Assembly: GCA_027886175.1 (NCBI GenBank)
Contig: JAJNNQ010000018.1
Location: forward strand, 19,077,001 to 19,141,000
Reading direction: 5' to 3'
DNA: 64,000 nt
Source: Phylloscopus collybita
Taxonomy: Eukaryota; Chordata; Aves; Passeriformes; Phylloscopidae
Positions 50,101-62,794 of the stretch are shown here, piece by piece (position 1 is the stretch's first letter; each line of letters begins with the position of its first letter). The notes beneath the pieces were generated by a model. The model did no database searches. It saw nothing but the letters and a program-made list of their open reading frames with translations, and had not been told where the DNA came from. The position numbers and the translations under genes were made by a program.

Positions 50101-51313
50101 ATTCCTCTTTCAAGATGATTAATTATCACATGATACCTCACAATAAAGCCAGAATTCTCCTTGCATCTTTTTTTTTTTTTTTAAATTTGAAAATAAGGAT
50201 TTGAATTTGAGTCTCTTGATTCCAGAAAAATACAGTTAAGTTGGACTCAATGAAGTAAGTGTCTTTCTGCACTTTAATTGTTCCATGATTTTATGATATT
50301 TGTGTTTTAATATTTTAGAATAATATCCAAAAATGATACAAAAGAGACAGAAAATCCTTTATGATTCTTCCTTTTGAAGTAGTGGGTCCACAGCAAGCCC
50401 ACTAATGATACTACCTTTTTCATTTAAGTTAAAAAAATCTCATCTTTAGTAAAAGCTCTGGAGGATTGACCTATAACTGATTATTACCCATAGCTAAGTG
50501 ATTATTCAATAAGACTATCTGAAACATAAAATGAAAATTTTCAGCAGAATTTTTAGGATAAGGCAGTCTTTTGGACAGGAAGATCCTACAGAAAAATAGA
50601 CTTCTCTGGCTATGTCAGCTTTTATTTCATATGCAGTGCCATAAGCATCCAGAAATAGGCAGAAATCTTTAGAAAGAAAACCAAACCAAAACAAAACAAA
50701 GTAAAGCAATAGAACTTTAATGTACTGCTGAAATACTAGAAATAAAGAGATACTTTCATAGTACCAGCTCCTAGAGTTTTCATATGATTTTTTTTTCCTG
50801 CATTAACAAGAAAACAACATGTCATGGTACAAATTTCTTCAGACTTTTATGTGCCTAAAGTGTAATTTTAGTAGAATTTGAAGTAGGGCTGATACACCTA
50901 GATTCAATAGTAGTCTAGTATTTGAGCTACTGAAGTATCTTTATTGATTATCTTCAGAAATCTGGTCCATGTGTTTTCCTTGGTTACAGATTTCATAACA
51001 CTGTTTTTGTTGTCTCAAAAACCAAAATACTCTAATTTTTCAAGCATCTTTCATTTCTGTATTTCAATATTATTGAAATACAACATCTAATCCAAAGTGC
51101 ATATGCTCATTTCTCATTTTAATTTTTTCTCCAGAAAAGAAAACATACTTTGTGATTCTGCATCTGTTACCTTTTCATTTCCAGGTAAAAATGATCATGA
51201 GGCATGTAAATGTTTGAGTACTACTTGCATTGGCATCCATCCCTCTCAGACATTGTACCAATAAAGATTGCTCTTTTAATTTTCCCTTTGGATCCTCTGG
51301 TCCAGTGGAAATT
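47161..51313. other. unique AT-rich non-coding DNA
   Basis: No gene recognised. A small hairpin (8-bp arms, 3-base loop) lies at 48631-48649, and a T-run near 50168-50181. The stretch 49420-49600 is non-repetitive, with more balanced composition. Confidence 0.5.
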
Positions 51314-51392
51314 GGCTTGGCCCATGGCAGGAGGGTAGGAATTAGACGATTTTTAAGGTCCTTTCCAACCCACCCCATTCTATGATTTTAGT
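51314..51392 (+). mobile_element. CR1 retroposon terminal fragment
   Basis: GGCTTGGCCCATGGCAGGAGGGTAGGAATTAGACGATTTTTAAGGTCCTTTCCAACCCA-like order, ending ATTCTATGATTTTAG, matches a CR1 3' terminus on the plus strand. Confidence 0.82.
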
Positions 51393-52793
51393 AAAAGTCC
51401 AGTGCAAAATGTCCAGTATTGATCAATTCTATATATCTTTTTCAAAAAAAAATATTTTGCCCCCTCTCCCACCCCTCTCCCCAAAAAACCAAACCAGATT
51501 GTATATATATATTTGTATATCTATCACTTTATCTTTCATCTGCCCCTCTAGCTGGCAATGACTTCTTTTCTGTGCCAATTTGAAGTGCAAATTTTTGATG
51601 CTAAAAAGCATCTACAAACATGCTTCTCAAATAGCAGCTGGCCTCTTCTGAGATAAAGTTTGATCCTGGGCAGGCTGTCACGTTAAACTACAAAACAAAG
51701 ATCATACTTCATGAGAAAAAATGCAGAATCTACTAATTGCAGCTAAACACTTGCTGAATGCCAGCTCTATTAAACAATTTATATAATTCAGGCACCATTT
51801 AGCTGAGTAAAAATCAAGTACAACAGCATAGATATAACTTGCTAAGATGAAAATTTCAGGTGAGCATCCAGAGAGCTGTAAAAGAGAGAATGTTGGATAC
51901 AGCTAGAGTAAGCTTCACTGGCTGCTAGAGGTATTGAATCTATTATATTAGACTATAAAATATTTGCATATACTGCATTAAATTAGAAGAAAGTACCCTA
52001 GGTAAACTTCTAGAAGGAAATACAGACAAAACCCCAAAACAAAACACTGAATTTTTAAGCTCTACTACCAATTTTAAGAAGTGCAAACAAAAATGACAAT
52101 TCCATCTGCATTTACAGAGGTTCTCTCATATCTCTTATTGTGCCAAATGCCTTGTCAGGTTCAGTTTTCAGGTTCTATCTAATAACATCTAGTCAATGTA
52201 TGGTATTTTTCCTTTTCCTGTGTTACTTGCTGTGGACTGGAACGATTGCACTGAAGTGTCTAAGGAACTGAAGAAATGGAAGATTTCCAGATTCCCCATC
52301 AATCAGGTTTTTTTTTTTTTTTTTTTAATTACCATTGTTTTTAAAACATTGTTTCCTAATAGACTATGGCAGTTGAACTAAATGGAAACACAATATGGAG
52401 AAAGAGGCCAGAAACAAGCTTCACTCAAAGAAAAGTTCTAAATGTGATTTACCTGAACAGCAAATATCATGGCTCAATGCTAGTGCAACTCTGTGGATCA
52501 TTAAATATAGACCTGTATTTGTGTCTATATTTTTAGTCTTCATTCTTTCTGAGAACCTCTGCAATAGTGTTCTCACTGTGATTAACCCTTTCTTCTGCTT
52601 GTGCGCTTTACTGCATTCTAAATAGCCCATGGAGAGATAATCAGTGTCCTGATTAAAAGATAAGCAAATATATGTATAGGACTGGGAACAATGTCAGTTG
52701 TAATTAAGAAAACCACAAATTGCCATCTCATTTAAAATTTCTCAATTGTACTTGTTATCTAAAAATTACTCCCCCCAAATAGTCTTTAAATAT
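51393..52793. other. unique non-coding DNA
   Basis: No gene seen. A T19 run lies at 52308-52326. Confidence 0.5.
52308..52326 (+). repeat. T19 homopolymer
   Basis: Nineteen consecutive T. Confidence 0.85.
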
Positions 52794-52945
52794 CACAGAA
52801 CCACATAATAGTTGGGGTTGGAAGGGATGTCTGGCAGTAATCTATTTCAACTCCCCTGCTAATGCAGGTTCACATAGACTCAGTGCCACAGGATCATGCC
52901 CAAGCAGATTTTTAATATCTTCAGAGAAAAGTTAGTTTCCATAGT
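52794..52945 (-). mobile_element. CR1 retroposon 3'-end fragment
   Basis: The plus strand reads ATCACAGAACCACATAATAG, GTTGGGGTTGGAAGGGATGTCTGG, CAACTCCCCTGCTAATGCAGGTTCACATAGA, then TTTTTAATATCTTCAGAGAAA. This is the complement of a CR1 tail about 150 bp long. Confidence 0.85.
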
Positions 52946-55900
52946 TCTAAAATTTGAATTCACTTCATCCATCCATCCGTCTGTCTGACTGTCTAATTTA
53001 TCTAATGTTTGTGAAATTTTACACTAGCTTCTTTGACATTTTGAAGTCTGAACAACTCAGTTGTTGTTTAGTCCTGCAAAGGAGCATTTTTTTAATGTTG
53101 ATTCAGAATCAGCCACAGATGAAGGCTCAGTTCAGAAGTGTGTTACTGAAGCAAGAGGTTAGCCCAGTCCCAGTCTTCATCAATCTTGTCTGTTAAAGAA
53201 AGGATAGTTATGCACTTTCATAAACCTGGAAAAGGGACAAAACTCTTGTTAAAGAGACATGCATTAGGGAATATCATGCATTTCCTCTTTGGTTCACTGG
53301 TACTTACTTGTGATATTTTTTCTGCTAGTAAGATAAAGAATTATATAAAACTTATTGCGAGATTTTGCTAATGATTTTACCTTAATTTTGAGATGCTTAC
53401 CTTGAAAAATATTGGAAATGTTGCACATTGTATTACAATCCTCTGTATATTTTCCCATTTTTTTCTTATGCATCTTAAATAGGGCATTATAAAAAAAGAC
53501 AAAGAAAAAGACGAAGAAAAATGAAAAGAAAAATGAATCTATATATCTCTAGACAAAGATTTATACAAGGTACTCGGGGGTACAAGGGCTATACTGGTAC
53601 TTAGAAGATGTGAGAGTAACTCAGAATGTTATGAAAATATGGAAAGAAAGGAACTATTTTGGTCCTGAGTAAAAAGAATCATAGCAAAGGTCTTTTTTTC
53701 TGCAGTTAGGCTCTATTTTATCTTACTCCACTATGTATATTTTAATGTTAAAACATTGTCTCAGATGGCTCAGGAATATAAATCCTAAAATTAACCTTTC
53801 TGTGATAAAGAGTTGCCAATGATATTATATATGTATATGTTGAAGGCTGGTCAGATGTTACACCACCAGGGATATTTTTTCCCAGCAGGATTTAAGTAAT
53901 ATTAATAAAGCAAGATAAATACTTCATTAGCCTATAACTTGCTTTGGTGAAACTATTCAGGCTGCCAAACCAATGCTGAATATGTGGGAAATGTGTGTTT
54001 TTGAAAGCAATACACAAAAGTAATCAAGAACAAAGAATATCGTTAAGTTATGTGCAGCTGGGGAGTGTGCTCAGAATAAGCATGAACATTCTCCAAGACC
54101 AAGGAGAAGTCCTTGTTTTACTACTTCTCCCATATCACTGGCTGGGCAGACTCTGCTCCAGATTGTCAGAGTGCACCAAATCTTACAGCTTCAGTTAAAG
54201 GAAGGTTCATTAGGATACTTCACCAGACTGAAAAAGGAGCCCCTTCTTCAGCAGATTTTTTCTTTGCTGATCAGGATAATGCATGACTCCATAGAACAAC
54301 ATTCAGGGATTAGCCTGATTGGCAAAGGAAAGAAGTGTGGAAGACTCAAGATATGTCTGATTACTTATTAATAGCAGTAGACAGCAGCAATTCTTGTTTG
54401 CAGGACACATTCTCATTCTATCTAAGAAAAGATTTTTTGGCAAATACTTTTTTTTCTTAAAATATATATTGACAATCTTCTTCTTATAGAATAAAGAAAG
54501 ATGCCAACATTGCTTTTCAAAACACTTTTCTGGAATATGTTTGAAGTTAAGATAATAGCTGCTTTGCAGGGCTCAGCTAAAACAAATACTGCATTTTTTA
54601 TTAAGTTTATTCCCTGTGCATATCTATGCATTTGTATAGAAACTAAAAATTTAGTACATCATAAATACCTGAGCTGGAAATATTACAGTTTGGAATTAAA
54701 TCAATGCATGTCCATTTGATCCCACAGGTAAATTAATTAATTAATTTCAGGAGAGTATTAAATAATTTTATTTCATACTAAACCAGAAAATATTTATATT
54801 TCACATAGTAAAATCTACACATTATGAAAATACTGTAAAAATTCTTTTCTATGTTATCAGGTATATGGTGATGGAAATTATACCTACTTGGTATTATGAA
54901 TAAAAGTGTGGCAATAAAGATCCAGTTCAGCTTTTAAATAGATGAACACTGTCAGAAAAAAGCTTATTACCTTGATGTTGATATAATAGTCTTTGAATTT
55001 TATAAGAAAGAACTGAAAAGTGGTTTAAAAAATGTCCCAAGCTTAAAGTTTGCTTATGGTGTACGCTTTTTACACTTACTAAAGCATATATTGCTCTATG
55101 AACCAATTTTAATAAATTTAGTTTATTAAGAAAAAGTAATCTGTGTTTATCTGAGGACTGTATATTCAATATAAAATGAAGTTCACAGGAAAATAAGGTG
55201 CAAGTACTTTTGCAACAGGGAGGCATTTGAACATTTTACCTCTCTGCTGGAACTTCTTAAAATTTTGTAAGATTGGGATTTTGCCTAAAAATATACACAT
55301 TTCACCAAAAGGGTTAAAAAATACAGAGAAAAAAAGACTTAGGGGAAGGAGAGGAAGCAATAAGACTGTGATAATGACACCAGCCCTTTTGAGAAATATG
55401 ATGCCTATAAAACCCACCTTCATATTCTTCTCTTAAGGATGGGAAAATGCTTGCCATTATAATAGAAGGTCAGATTAGTTTATAGGTAGGTCAGATTTTC
55501 ACTGATCTTCCTTAAATATTTAAGGACAATGCATGCAAATATCTATCTGTGTATGCAAAGCCACAGATAAGTGTTACAGAAATCATTTCATGAACATGAA
55601 ATTTTTTTGGGAGTATGCATGGTAAATCACATCAGTTCATATCTAATAACCTGATTGTATTTTTCTTGGGTATAACTGTCAACTCCTTAAAACATCACAG
55701 CTCTTGTTTTTGCCATCTTTCCAGTCACAAGTGCATTTTTCTGAGGTAACTGTCATGAAGTCATACCTACATACATATATATGTATGTGTGTATCCACAG
55801 AATATTTTAGGAAGCTATAAGTATTTAATAACAGTGTTTAATAGCAGTATTTTAAAACATTGCTTCCGTAACAGTAGGAAGAACCCAAATCCAAAACATC

Positions 55901-57337
55901 TGACTAAATCAAGTAAACAATTTATTGCCTGCAAATTTTCAATGTTTTCAATTTGTAGTATTCAGTAATAGTGTCTGTCTTATGTTACACACATAAAAAA
56001 AAGTTTAGAAAAATAAATTCAAAGTTAACAGTTACATTTAAAAGTTATAATAACTTGGAAGAAATTTTCAATATGAGGAAAATGCAGCAATACATCAAAT
56101 AAACCAGAATAAATAAGAGTCATGGCCTAAAATAGTATAAAATTAGACTGATCCTAGAGAAAGCTCAGCTCATACAAAATCTGGCATGCAATGATCTGAA
56201 AAACAGATAATATCTAATGATATAAGTACTTGGGAAACAGTCAGACTGGAAAAGACCAAGATTTAAATAAAAGGTCAAATGTACAGAAGTTTATAATGAG
56301 ATACAATTTCAGAGGAAAAACAAAACAAAACAACAAACAATAAGCATGTTTCATTCAAAACTGTGAGAGAACAGTTAAGTGAAAATGCTGCACAAGTTAA
56401 AAATTTAAAAGTACAAATTCTTGTACTATTAAGTATTGGTGAAAATCAAGCAACACCAAGGTAACTATAACTTTTGCTTTTTGAATATAGCATCAGGATT
56501 TTTGCCACCCAGGCTTACAAGTACAGTTGAAGAATATATCTTTCTGCGAAACTATAATAGAAAGTGTACTGGTATATAAGAAAATTATTTTTCACATATA
56601 ACTTTCTGGATATTCTTCATGTTAGAGAATTTAGAAGGTACACAGTAAAATTATCCTTAAACATTAAAAAATTGATGATAAAAGGAGGAAAAATAGAAGA
56701 GAATACTCAAAAAGATATTATTTAGTATTTGATCAAGATTTTAGCCTGCTAAAATGTTTCCTAAGTTTGTGTGGTCAGAATGTTTTCTTTGGAAATGAAA
56801 AAAGGCTCTCTGAATTTAAACGACACAACTGCTTTGCTTCTGCAATAGACACGGAAGCTTCAGAGCTTACATTTTAGAATCCATTAGAAATGTTGAAATA
56901 TTTCACCTTGAAAGGTCTGTATTAATTGCCTTCCTCCACTCCCCTTTCTTCCCAAATGCATTAAAAATTCAAGAAGTTTGAAAGCAGTATTCTTGTGGCT
57001 GTTCAAAAGCTTTTATTGGCAGCTTTTGCATTTTCTCTTTAGTAAATGGATTTTTAAAATCTTAATGAACTCTGGATTTGTGACCCACCACATTATTTCT
57101 GCTAAAGAAACAAACCATCTGGACAACACTTCTGTGGGTTTATTTGTATTTATTTAAATTAACAGCAGTGCATGTCATTTTCAACCATAACGAACTCTTT
57201 CCATTCAGGTGAATTCTCTGAAGTCTTTAAATTTTATGGCTTGAAGCATTAAAGCTATAGTGAGCACATTGAAACAATTACACTGAAGTAAAGATGATCA
57301 TAAAACCAAGACTGTGTGCCTCTCATGGAAAGAGAAT
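52946..57337. other. unique AT-rich non-coding DNA
   Basis: No gene or repeat family recognised. A (CATC/CTGT)-like stretch lies near 52968-52995, an A/G-rich tract at about 53490-53535, (AATT)n at about 54731-54747, and a TA/CA palindromic stretch near 55765-55795. Confidence 0.5.
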
Positions 57338-57442
57338 GAGAAAGAGAAAGAGAAAGAGAAAGAGAAAGAGAAAGAGAAAGAGAAAGAGAAAGAGAGAAAA
57401 AGAAAGAAAGAGAGAAAGAGAGAAAGAGAGAAAGAGAGAAAA
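57338..57442 (+). repeat. 105-base pure polypurine (GAAAGA)n microsatellite
   Basis: There is no pyrimidine on the plus strand for 105 bases. The unit shifts from a hexamer (GAAAGA) to a longer GAAAGAGA/GAAAGAAA mix downstream. Frames reading Lys/Arg/Glu or Ser/Leu/Phe repeats across it are artefacts. Confidence 0.95.
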
Positions 57443-57681
57443 CGAGAAAGATGCTGGCCAAGGCAGATGGGGACAAAAATCTGCTACTGTATGTAACTGA
57501 GAGGAATACAATTTGGGAATACTTTGATGGCTTTTTACTTAGAATAAGGATACTGACACAGAATTAAGAAGTGGTAAGGTAGTGTTGTGGGTACTTCTGC
57601 CCTTCATTTAATCTTCAGTTGTGCCACATTCTGAAAATTTTCAATATGTTAAGTATAGGGATTTAGTATCCCCTGTCATGT

Positions 57682-58090
57682 TATCTTGGTTTAAAAGACA
57701 AATGTCTGCCAAGGAAGGTGGAAGATGACATCTCCCTCCAAATTATTGTGGCTTCAAAAATTACAGGGCTTCCAAGCAAAAAGATGGGAAAAAGAAAAGC
57801 AGTTCTTTATTAGAATATATATCCATGTAACAAGACAAAACAAAGAACAAACAAACAAAAAACACCAGGAGTTTCCTGTTAAGCATTTCCCCCTTTGGTG
57901 TAGCCATGACCACAACTGGCAGGAGCTGCTGGTGGCTCTGGAGGGGCAGAGAGGCTGCAGTGACTCTCTCACTGCTTCAGGAAAAGTTCTTCTTAAAAGG
58001 GAGCAAGAAAGTTCAGCACCTACCAACTTAGCCACGTGATAGGGTTAAGCTCCACTCTGGTGTAGATGAGCAGCAGCCAAATGAACACAG
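57682..58090 (-). mobile_element. LTR related to the 1303-2023 element, right edge uncertain
   Basis: The left plus-strand edge TATCTTGGTTTAAAAGACA matches the complement of the U5 end of the LTR at 1303-2023, apart from the first dinucleotide. The match continues through the CTCCAAATTAT block and an AAGCAGTTCTTTATTAG block, which on the minus strand holds AATAAAGAACTGC, the poly-A signal. The U3 side diverges from the 1303 copy, so its edge (about 58040-58140) and any target-site duplication could not be fixed. Confidence 0.65.
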
Positions 58091-58485
58091 TGGGATTAGC
58101 TCACAAAGTCTGAATTTGGCTCCAAGAGACTAGTTTGTTTAGTCAGGCTTCAGAAAATTCAAGTTACTATAGCCAGAATATCAGTCGATTCTTCTGTTTA
58201 TCTAATCCAAGCCCCTAAACACTGAAAAATTCACATATCACTCATCAAGTCACATTTCCAAAACAAGCAGGATTCAAATGTTGATCTGTGTTTACAATTC
58301 AAATTATTTCCTAGGATTTCTGATTCATTTTGTGGCTCAAATTCACTATCAAAGGCCATTATTAAAAAACAAAACAAAAAACCCAACCAAACAAACAAAC
58401 AAAAAACACCACCAGTCTTAAATGGCAGCTTCTTTGCAACAAGCTTCTAAATACCTAATACTAAAAAATTAGTATTTAGGTACTG

Positions 58486-58529
58486 AAATTCCTGAGTTTC
58501 TAAAGGCAAATTCCTGAGTTTCTAAAGGC
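58486..58529 (+). repeat. perfect 22-bp tandem duplication
   Basis: A 22-base unit starting AAATTCCTGAG occupies 58486-58507 and is repeated exactly at 58508-58529. Confidence 0.95.
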
Positions 58530-59521
58530 ACTTACCAGATTGGCCTCCATTCTCAGTCCTGCATTTTGCTGGTTACTTGACGGGTTAACAACTGTTGCTG
58601 AAAACGCCCATAAGTCTGCAGTTTGAAAAAACATGAAAATAGTCTACTTTCTTCTTCTAGTTCAACAAAAATAAAGACTATTCAAAGCCATTTTTCTCCA
58701 GAGAAGGTGATCACAGAAAAAAAGAATAATTATATGCTTTGAACTATCTTCCAGACATCTTTCACTCTGTAGTCTCCACCCAATAATTAGAGGTAGTCCT
58801 TCTTTTGCTAGAAAAGTAGTAGATTACAAAGATCAATTCATGGCTATACATTCCAGGTGTTGGAAAGTTGCTTTCTTTGGGCTTGCAGTTGGATGTCTTT
58901 TCCTCTCATGCAATTTCCAGTATATCTTCATACCTTTCTATGCTGGTCTTTTAGAGCCCTGCTAGCCAGATCAGATTTAGAAGGCTATTTTGAATTTTTA
59001 CCCTTGGTGTTCATATGTCCCATGTAGCACAGATTAAAACTATGAATTTTCTAGCAGTGACCACTGGTAGTGAATTTTTAATTTTTCTCTTTTTTTTCCT
59101 CTGCAGACCTATTTAATATTCAATAAATAAAAATAAAGATTTTTGGCAGAAGTACTTTGTTGCTTTGGTAATGAAAATAACAATTTCTTCAAGATTACTA
59201 AATATATATGATTAATTTATACAAATAAATGAAACTGCCATATGCATAAAGCTAATATTTCTTGCTGTGTTCCCTAGTGTAGTCACTACTCCATGTTTCA
59301 AATTAACAACCTTTCACATATTTACTGCCAATACACTCAAGGGTTTAAAATTAAAAGATTTTTGTAAACATGGAAACCAACAGAAATGCTAAGTCTTGAG
59401 GTAACAATAGGTTAAAAAATTAATACACTGTATCTGAATTTCATGCCCATGACTGCCTTTTTTCTTTGTGGTTTTAATTAGTTGATTTGAGTTCAGTTGA
59501 TCTTCTCTTTGCACTGAGAAT

Positions 59522-59562
59522 AATACAATATAATATAATATAATATAAACATAATATAAATA
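59522..59562 (+). repeat. (ATAAT)n-like microsatellite
   Basis: About five ATAAT-type units, then interrupted copies. Confidence 0.85.
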
Positions 59563-59747
59563 AAGTTTGACGGCTGGACTGCATTTTTGCTAACTACAAC
59601 CTACTCTGCTTTCCCACAGGCATCTCACTTAGGACTTGAGGTCTTGGCCATAAATCCATGATCTGTTTTTCCTTCATAGAAGTATGTATTCTAATGATGG
59701 GAAGATTTCCTATCCCACATGAATTCACATTATAAGCTCTTCTCCAG

Positions 59748-59913
59748 GGATGACGGGATGCTGAGTGATCTGCAAGCTGAAATGAATGAACTGCAAATGT
59801 TGAGGAAGGCATGCCAACCTTTTAGGACTACAGCACGTCTTGGAAGGAACAGAATGAGACTTTGGACATTTTGAGTCTTCCTTTAGAGAGAAGCCATCAC
59901 CAACTTAAAAAAG
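59748..59913 (+). other. weak exon-like stretch
   Basis: A possible acceptor (CTCTTCTCCAG ending at 59747) precedes a frame starting at 59749. It stays open for 41 codons to TGA at 59872-59874. The first 25 codons are rich in Leu, Gln, Glu, Met and Lys, as in a coiled coil. A donor-like AAAAAAGGTAAGC follows at 59913/59914, but it lies after the stop. It could be a non-coding or terminal exon, a pseudogene scrap, or chance. Confidence 0.15.
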
Positions 59914-62226
59914 GTAAGCAAGTGTGTCAGGGTAGGTATTGTTTCTGGCTTGACCTATGGTTCTGAACTAATGAGCTATCAGAAGAGAGTATATTTTGTC
60001 TTTTATTCACTCAAAGTAGACATGGGTAGAAGTGGCTATATAACGGCATCACAGCAGACTAATGATGATGAGCTGTCTTACCATCTGTAAGATCTTTAGC
60101 TATAGTTCTAAATTGAAATAGGAATTAGGGAGGAAAAACAAGAGTTCCAACACAGTATCAATCATTTTATTCATGGTTTACAAATGTGTATACATGTTAT
60201 ACATTCTGGCATCATGAAACAACCTATTTTTAGTTAGAAAAATTCTGCAGTTCAAATGAAGAAACCATCATTGCTTCCTGGCTAAGATATTGGGCTACAG
60301 CTGCAGTGGATCGATAATAAAGTTTTAAGAAATGATGACTCCTGGTTTCTATCTCTTACCATTCTGCTCAGATGAAAACTGCTGATTAAGTGTTTGACCT
60401 AACCTTTCTTACCCATGTGTAAAGTATGAGTATTTCAAGACCAAGACTCCTCAAGTAAAAGATGCTACAAATTGTCTGGGTCACGAGCATCTTGTATCAA
60501 ATGCAATCATATACAGACATGAAGACAGACCTTAAAAGACTGTATGTCCTGAGGATTCTACCCTTTTGGTGTGATGGTGAGGTTTTCAGCAAGCTATGAC
60601 CCAGCACACTCACTCAAGTGTCTGTATTTTGTTCTTTCTTCATTGCTGATTTCCATCAGCTGAAACATCAAATGCTTACCCAGAATACTGTAAAGCTTTT
60701 CAGGAAACATCACTTCACACAGATGTTTAACCTCCAAGCCCTGAAGGGATAGCTCTGCCAGTTGCCAGGCTTGTCAATTAATTTTACATTGACAATCATG
60801 CTAATATAGTTTGACACAGACAAGTTTTGCAGCCAGCCAGCTACATTAGATAAACAAGGTAGATGGCTGCAGTTCACTGCAAGATACATCTGAACACATA
60901 GCACACCACAGCATGTCTTATAGGTAGCACTGCTCAGTTTCATATCAGCTACCATCCCAGATGATCATAACTGCTAGTGAAATATTTTTTTTGCTCACCT
61001 GAGCACTCTTCCCGTTTCTTTTGCAGTCATGTTACCACAAATGCATTCAGGAAATATGAATATGAAATATGACATACATCTGAATACTTGGCTTACAATA
61101 TGAACTGCCAAGAAAGATGAGTACTGCTGAGATGTCCCTGAAATAAGTTTATTGAACCTGAGCCACCTCATTCAAATTCTGTCAAGTACCGGAAGTAGCT
61201 TAGAGAAAAAGAACAAATATTTAGGGTTTGGAAGGAATTATTTACAAGAATACTTTAAATGGGCACACTAATGAGGAAGGTGTGATGAGGATATGATAAT
61301 TGGTTAGAATTACCTAAAAATAAAAGCAAATACAGAAGTAGCTGCAACATGAGAGAATGAAAGTAGATATTAGGTGTCAGCTACCTCAGATTAAAAAAAA
61401 ATATTTTTACACCAAAGAGAAACTGTGGACCAGTTGACTCAAGATAAATAAATTGATATCAACTAGAATATTTAGACAAAGACTGAATACAGCTTTAATC
61501 TGGAATCAAACATATATTGGCCAGAGAGTATCTTTAAAGGTGTATGTCCTTGTCTCTATCTTCCAATTCTGTGAGTCTCATTACAGAGAATTATTGTTTT
61601 GGGATTTAAATGAGATTAAAAACTGCAGGGATAAAAGAACTGTTGGAGATTTCTGGTTTTCTGTTTCCTTCTCTCTCTTGCCTTATGAAACTGAATTATT
61701 TCTAACCAAAATTATCATTTTTAGAAATTGTTTGAGCATACAAAAAGATTTAATTTCCCTTAAGATGTTATAGAGTGTATGGAAATGAGAAATACTTTCT
61801 TCTTCGTGAGACTGCAGAAAAAAAATCTGAAATTTTAAAACTGAATATTATGATGAATGTAACTGCGCCTAATGTAAAACCTACGAATTCAAACATTAGT
61901 CCTTGTTGCTTCCCATCACTAATGAACCTTTATGAATTTGATCCACAGCCTGAGTTTGTCTTAGTTTTTCATGGTTGTGTAGTGCAGCTGAGTGCAGTAT
62001 CTTTATATTTATATACTGATCATTATGAAAAGAGAAAAAGAAATATGACAGGATAGCACAAATACTACACGGTAATATTGTATGCTGTGCATGCAAGAAA
62101 AAATTCTATATTTCTGCCTGGGCAGATAGCTGTCATCCTTAACCATGGGGACAATCACTTCATAAGTGTCTTGAAACTTCTGTATTTCATGCTGTAAAAC
62201 AGAAACGTGACTCTCTTTCTTTCTTC

Positions 62227-62250
62227 TTTTTTTTTTTTTTTTTTTTTTTT
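62227..62250 (+). repeat. T24 homopolymer
   Basis: Twenty-four consecutive T after a short CTTT-rich lead. Confidence 0.9.
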
Positions 62251-62747
62251 ACCATTTTACAGTAAGTAAGAAAGTCAGAATTATAATGTAATGTAGCCCT
62301 TTGGCCAGTGGTTAAACAATGTGAGGATTGCATTAGTACCTAAGGCACATTGATGATGATAACAACATGGAACAAGCAGTTGCAAAATAAGATTCTATAA
62401 ACAAAACCATGGATGTTTCTAATGAAAATGCTATTTATATGTGCGAATATATTGTTTCTGCCCCATCTTGTCTTAGAGCATAGACTCTCAAGGCAGAGAC
62501 TGTAGTTCTGTTCAGCTCTTACGCATCGTTTAATCCAGGGTTTTTCATGAAATGTTGAACAACTGAAAACCTGCTGAAACACTTACTGTCTCCATAGATC
62601 TCAGTTGTGATAATGAAAGCCCCAACTGAACTTTTCATTTACCCAAGATGATGAATGACGTCAAAACCCTCATCTTGAACATGTCCCTGCACTGCTGTTG
62701 AGGCCATTTATGTGTCACAATGCAGCTCTGGTCTTTATCTCATTCAT

Positions 62748-62763
62748 GATGATGATGATGGTG

Positions 62764-62792
<29 letters not shown>
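62748..62792 (+). repeat. (GAT)n-(AAC)n microsatellite
   Basis: About eleven GAT-type units, with two GGT variants, are followed by three AAC units. Confidence 0.92.

Positions 62793-62794
<2 letters not shown>

Larger units (their letters stand above)
58100..59747. other. unique non-coding DNA with local duplications
   Basis: An A-rich tract lies at 58362-58410, a small hairpin and a 22-bp tandem duplication at 58449-58529, and an (ATAAT)n-like tract at 59522-59562. No gene seen. Confidence 0.5.

Noticed and set aside
55765..55795. TA/CA palindromic stretch as a regulatory hairpin
   Set aside because: It is simple alternating purine-pyrimidine sequence of a common kind.
57255..57511. Frames reading Lys/Arg/Glu or Ser/Leu/Phe repeats
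   Set aside because: They are translations of the polypurine microsatellite.
61453..62056. Two adjacent plus-strand frames as a possible broken gene
   Set aside because: They are in different frames, share no recognisable family, and have AT-driven composition.
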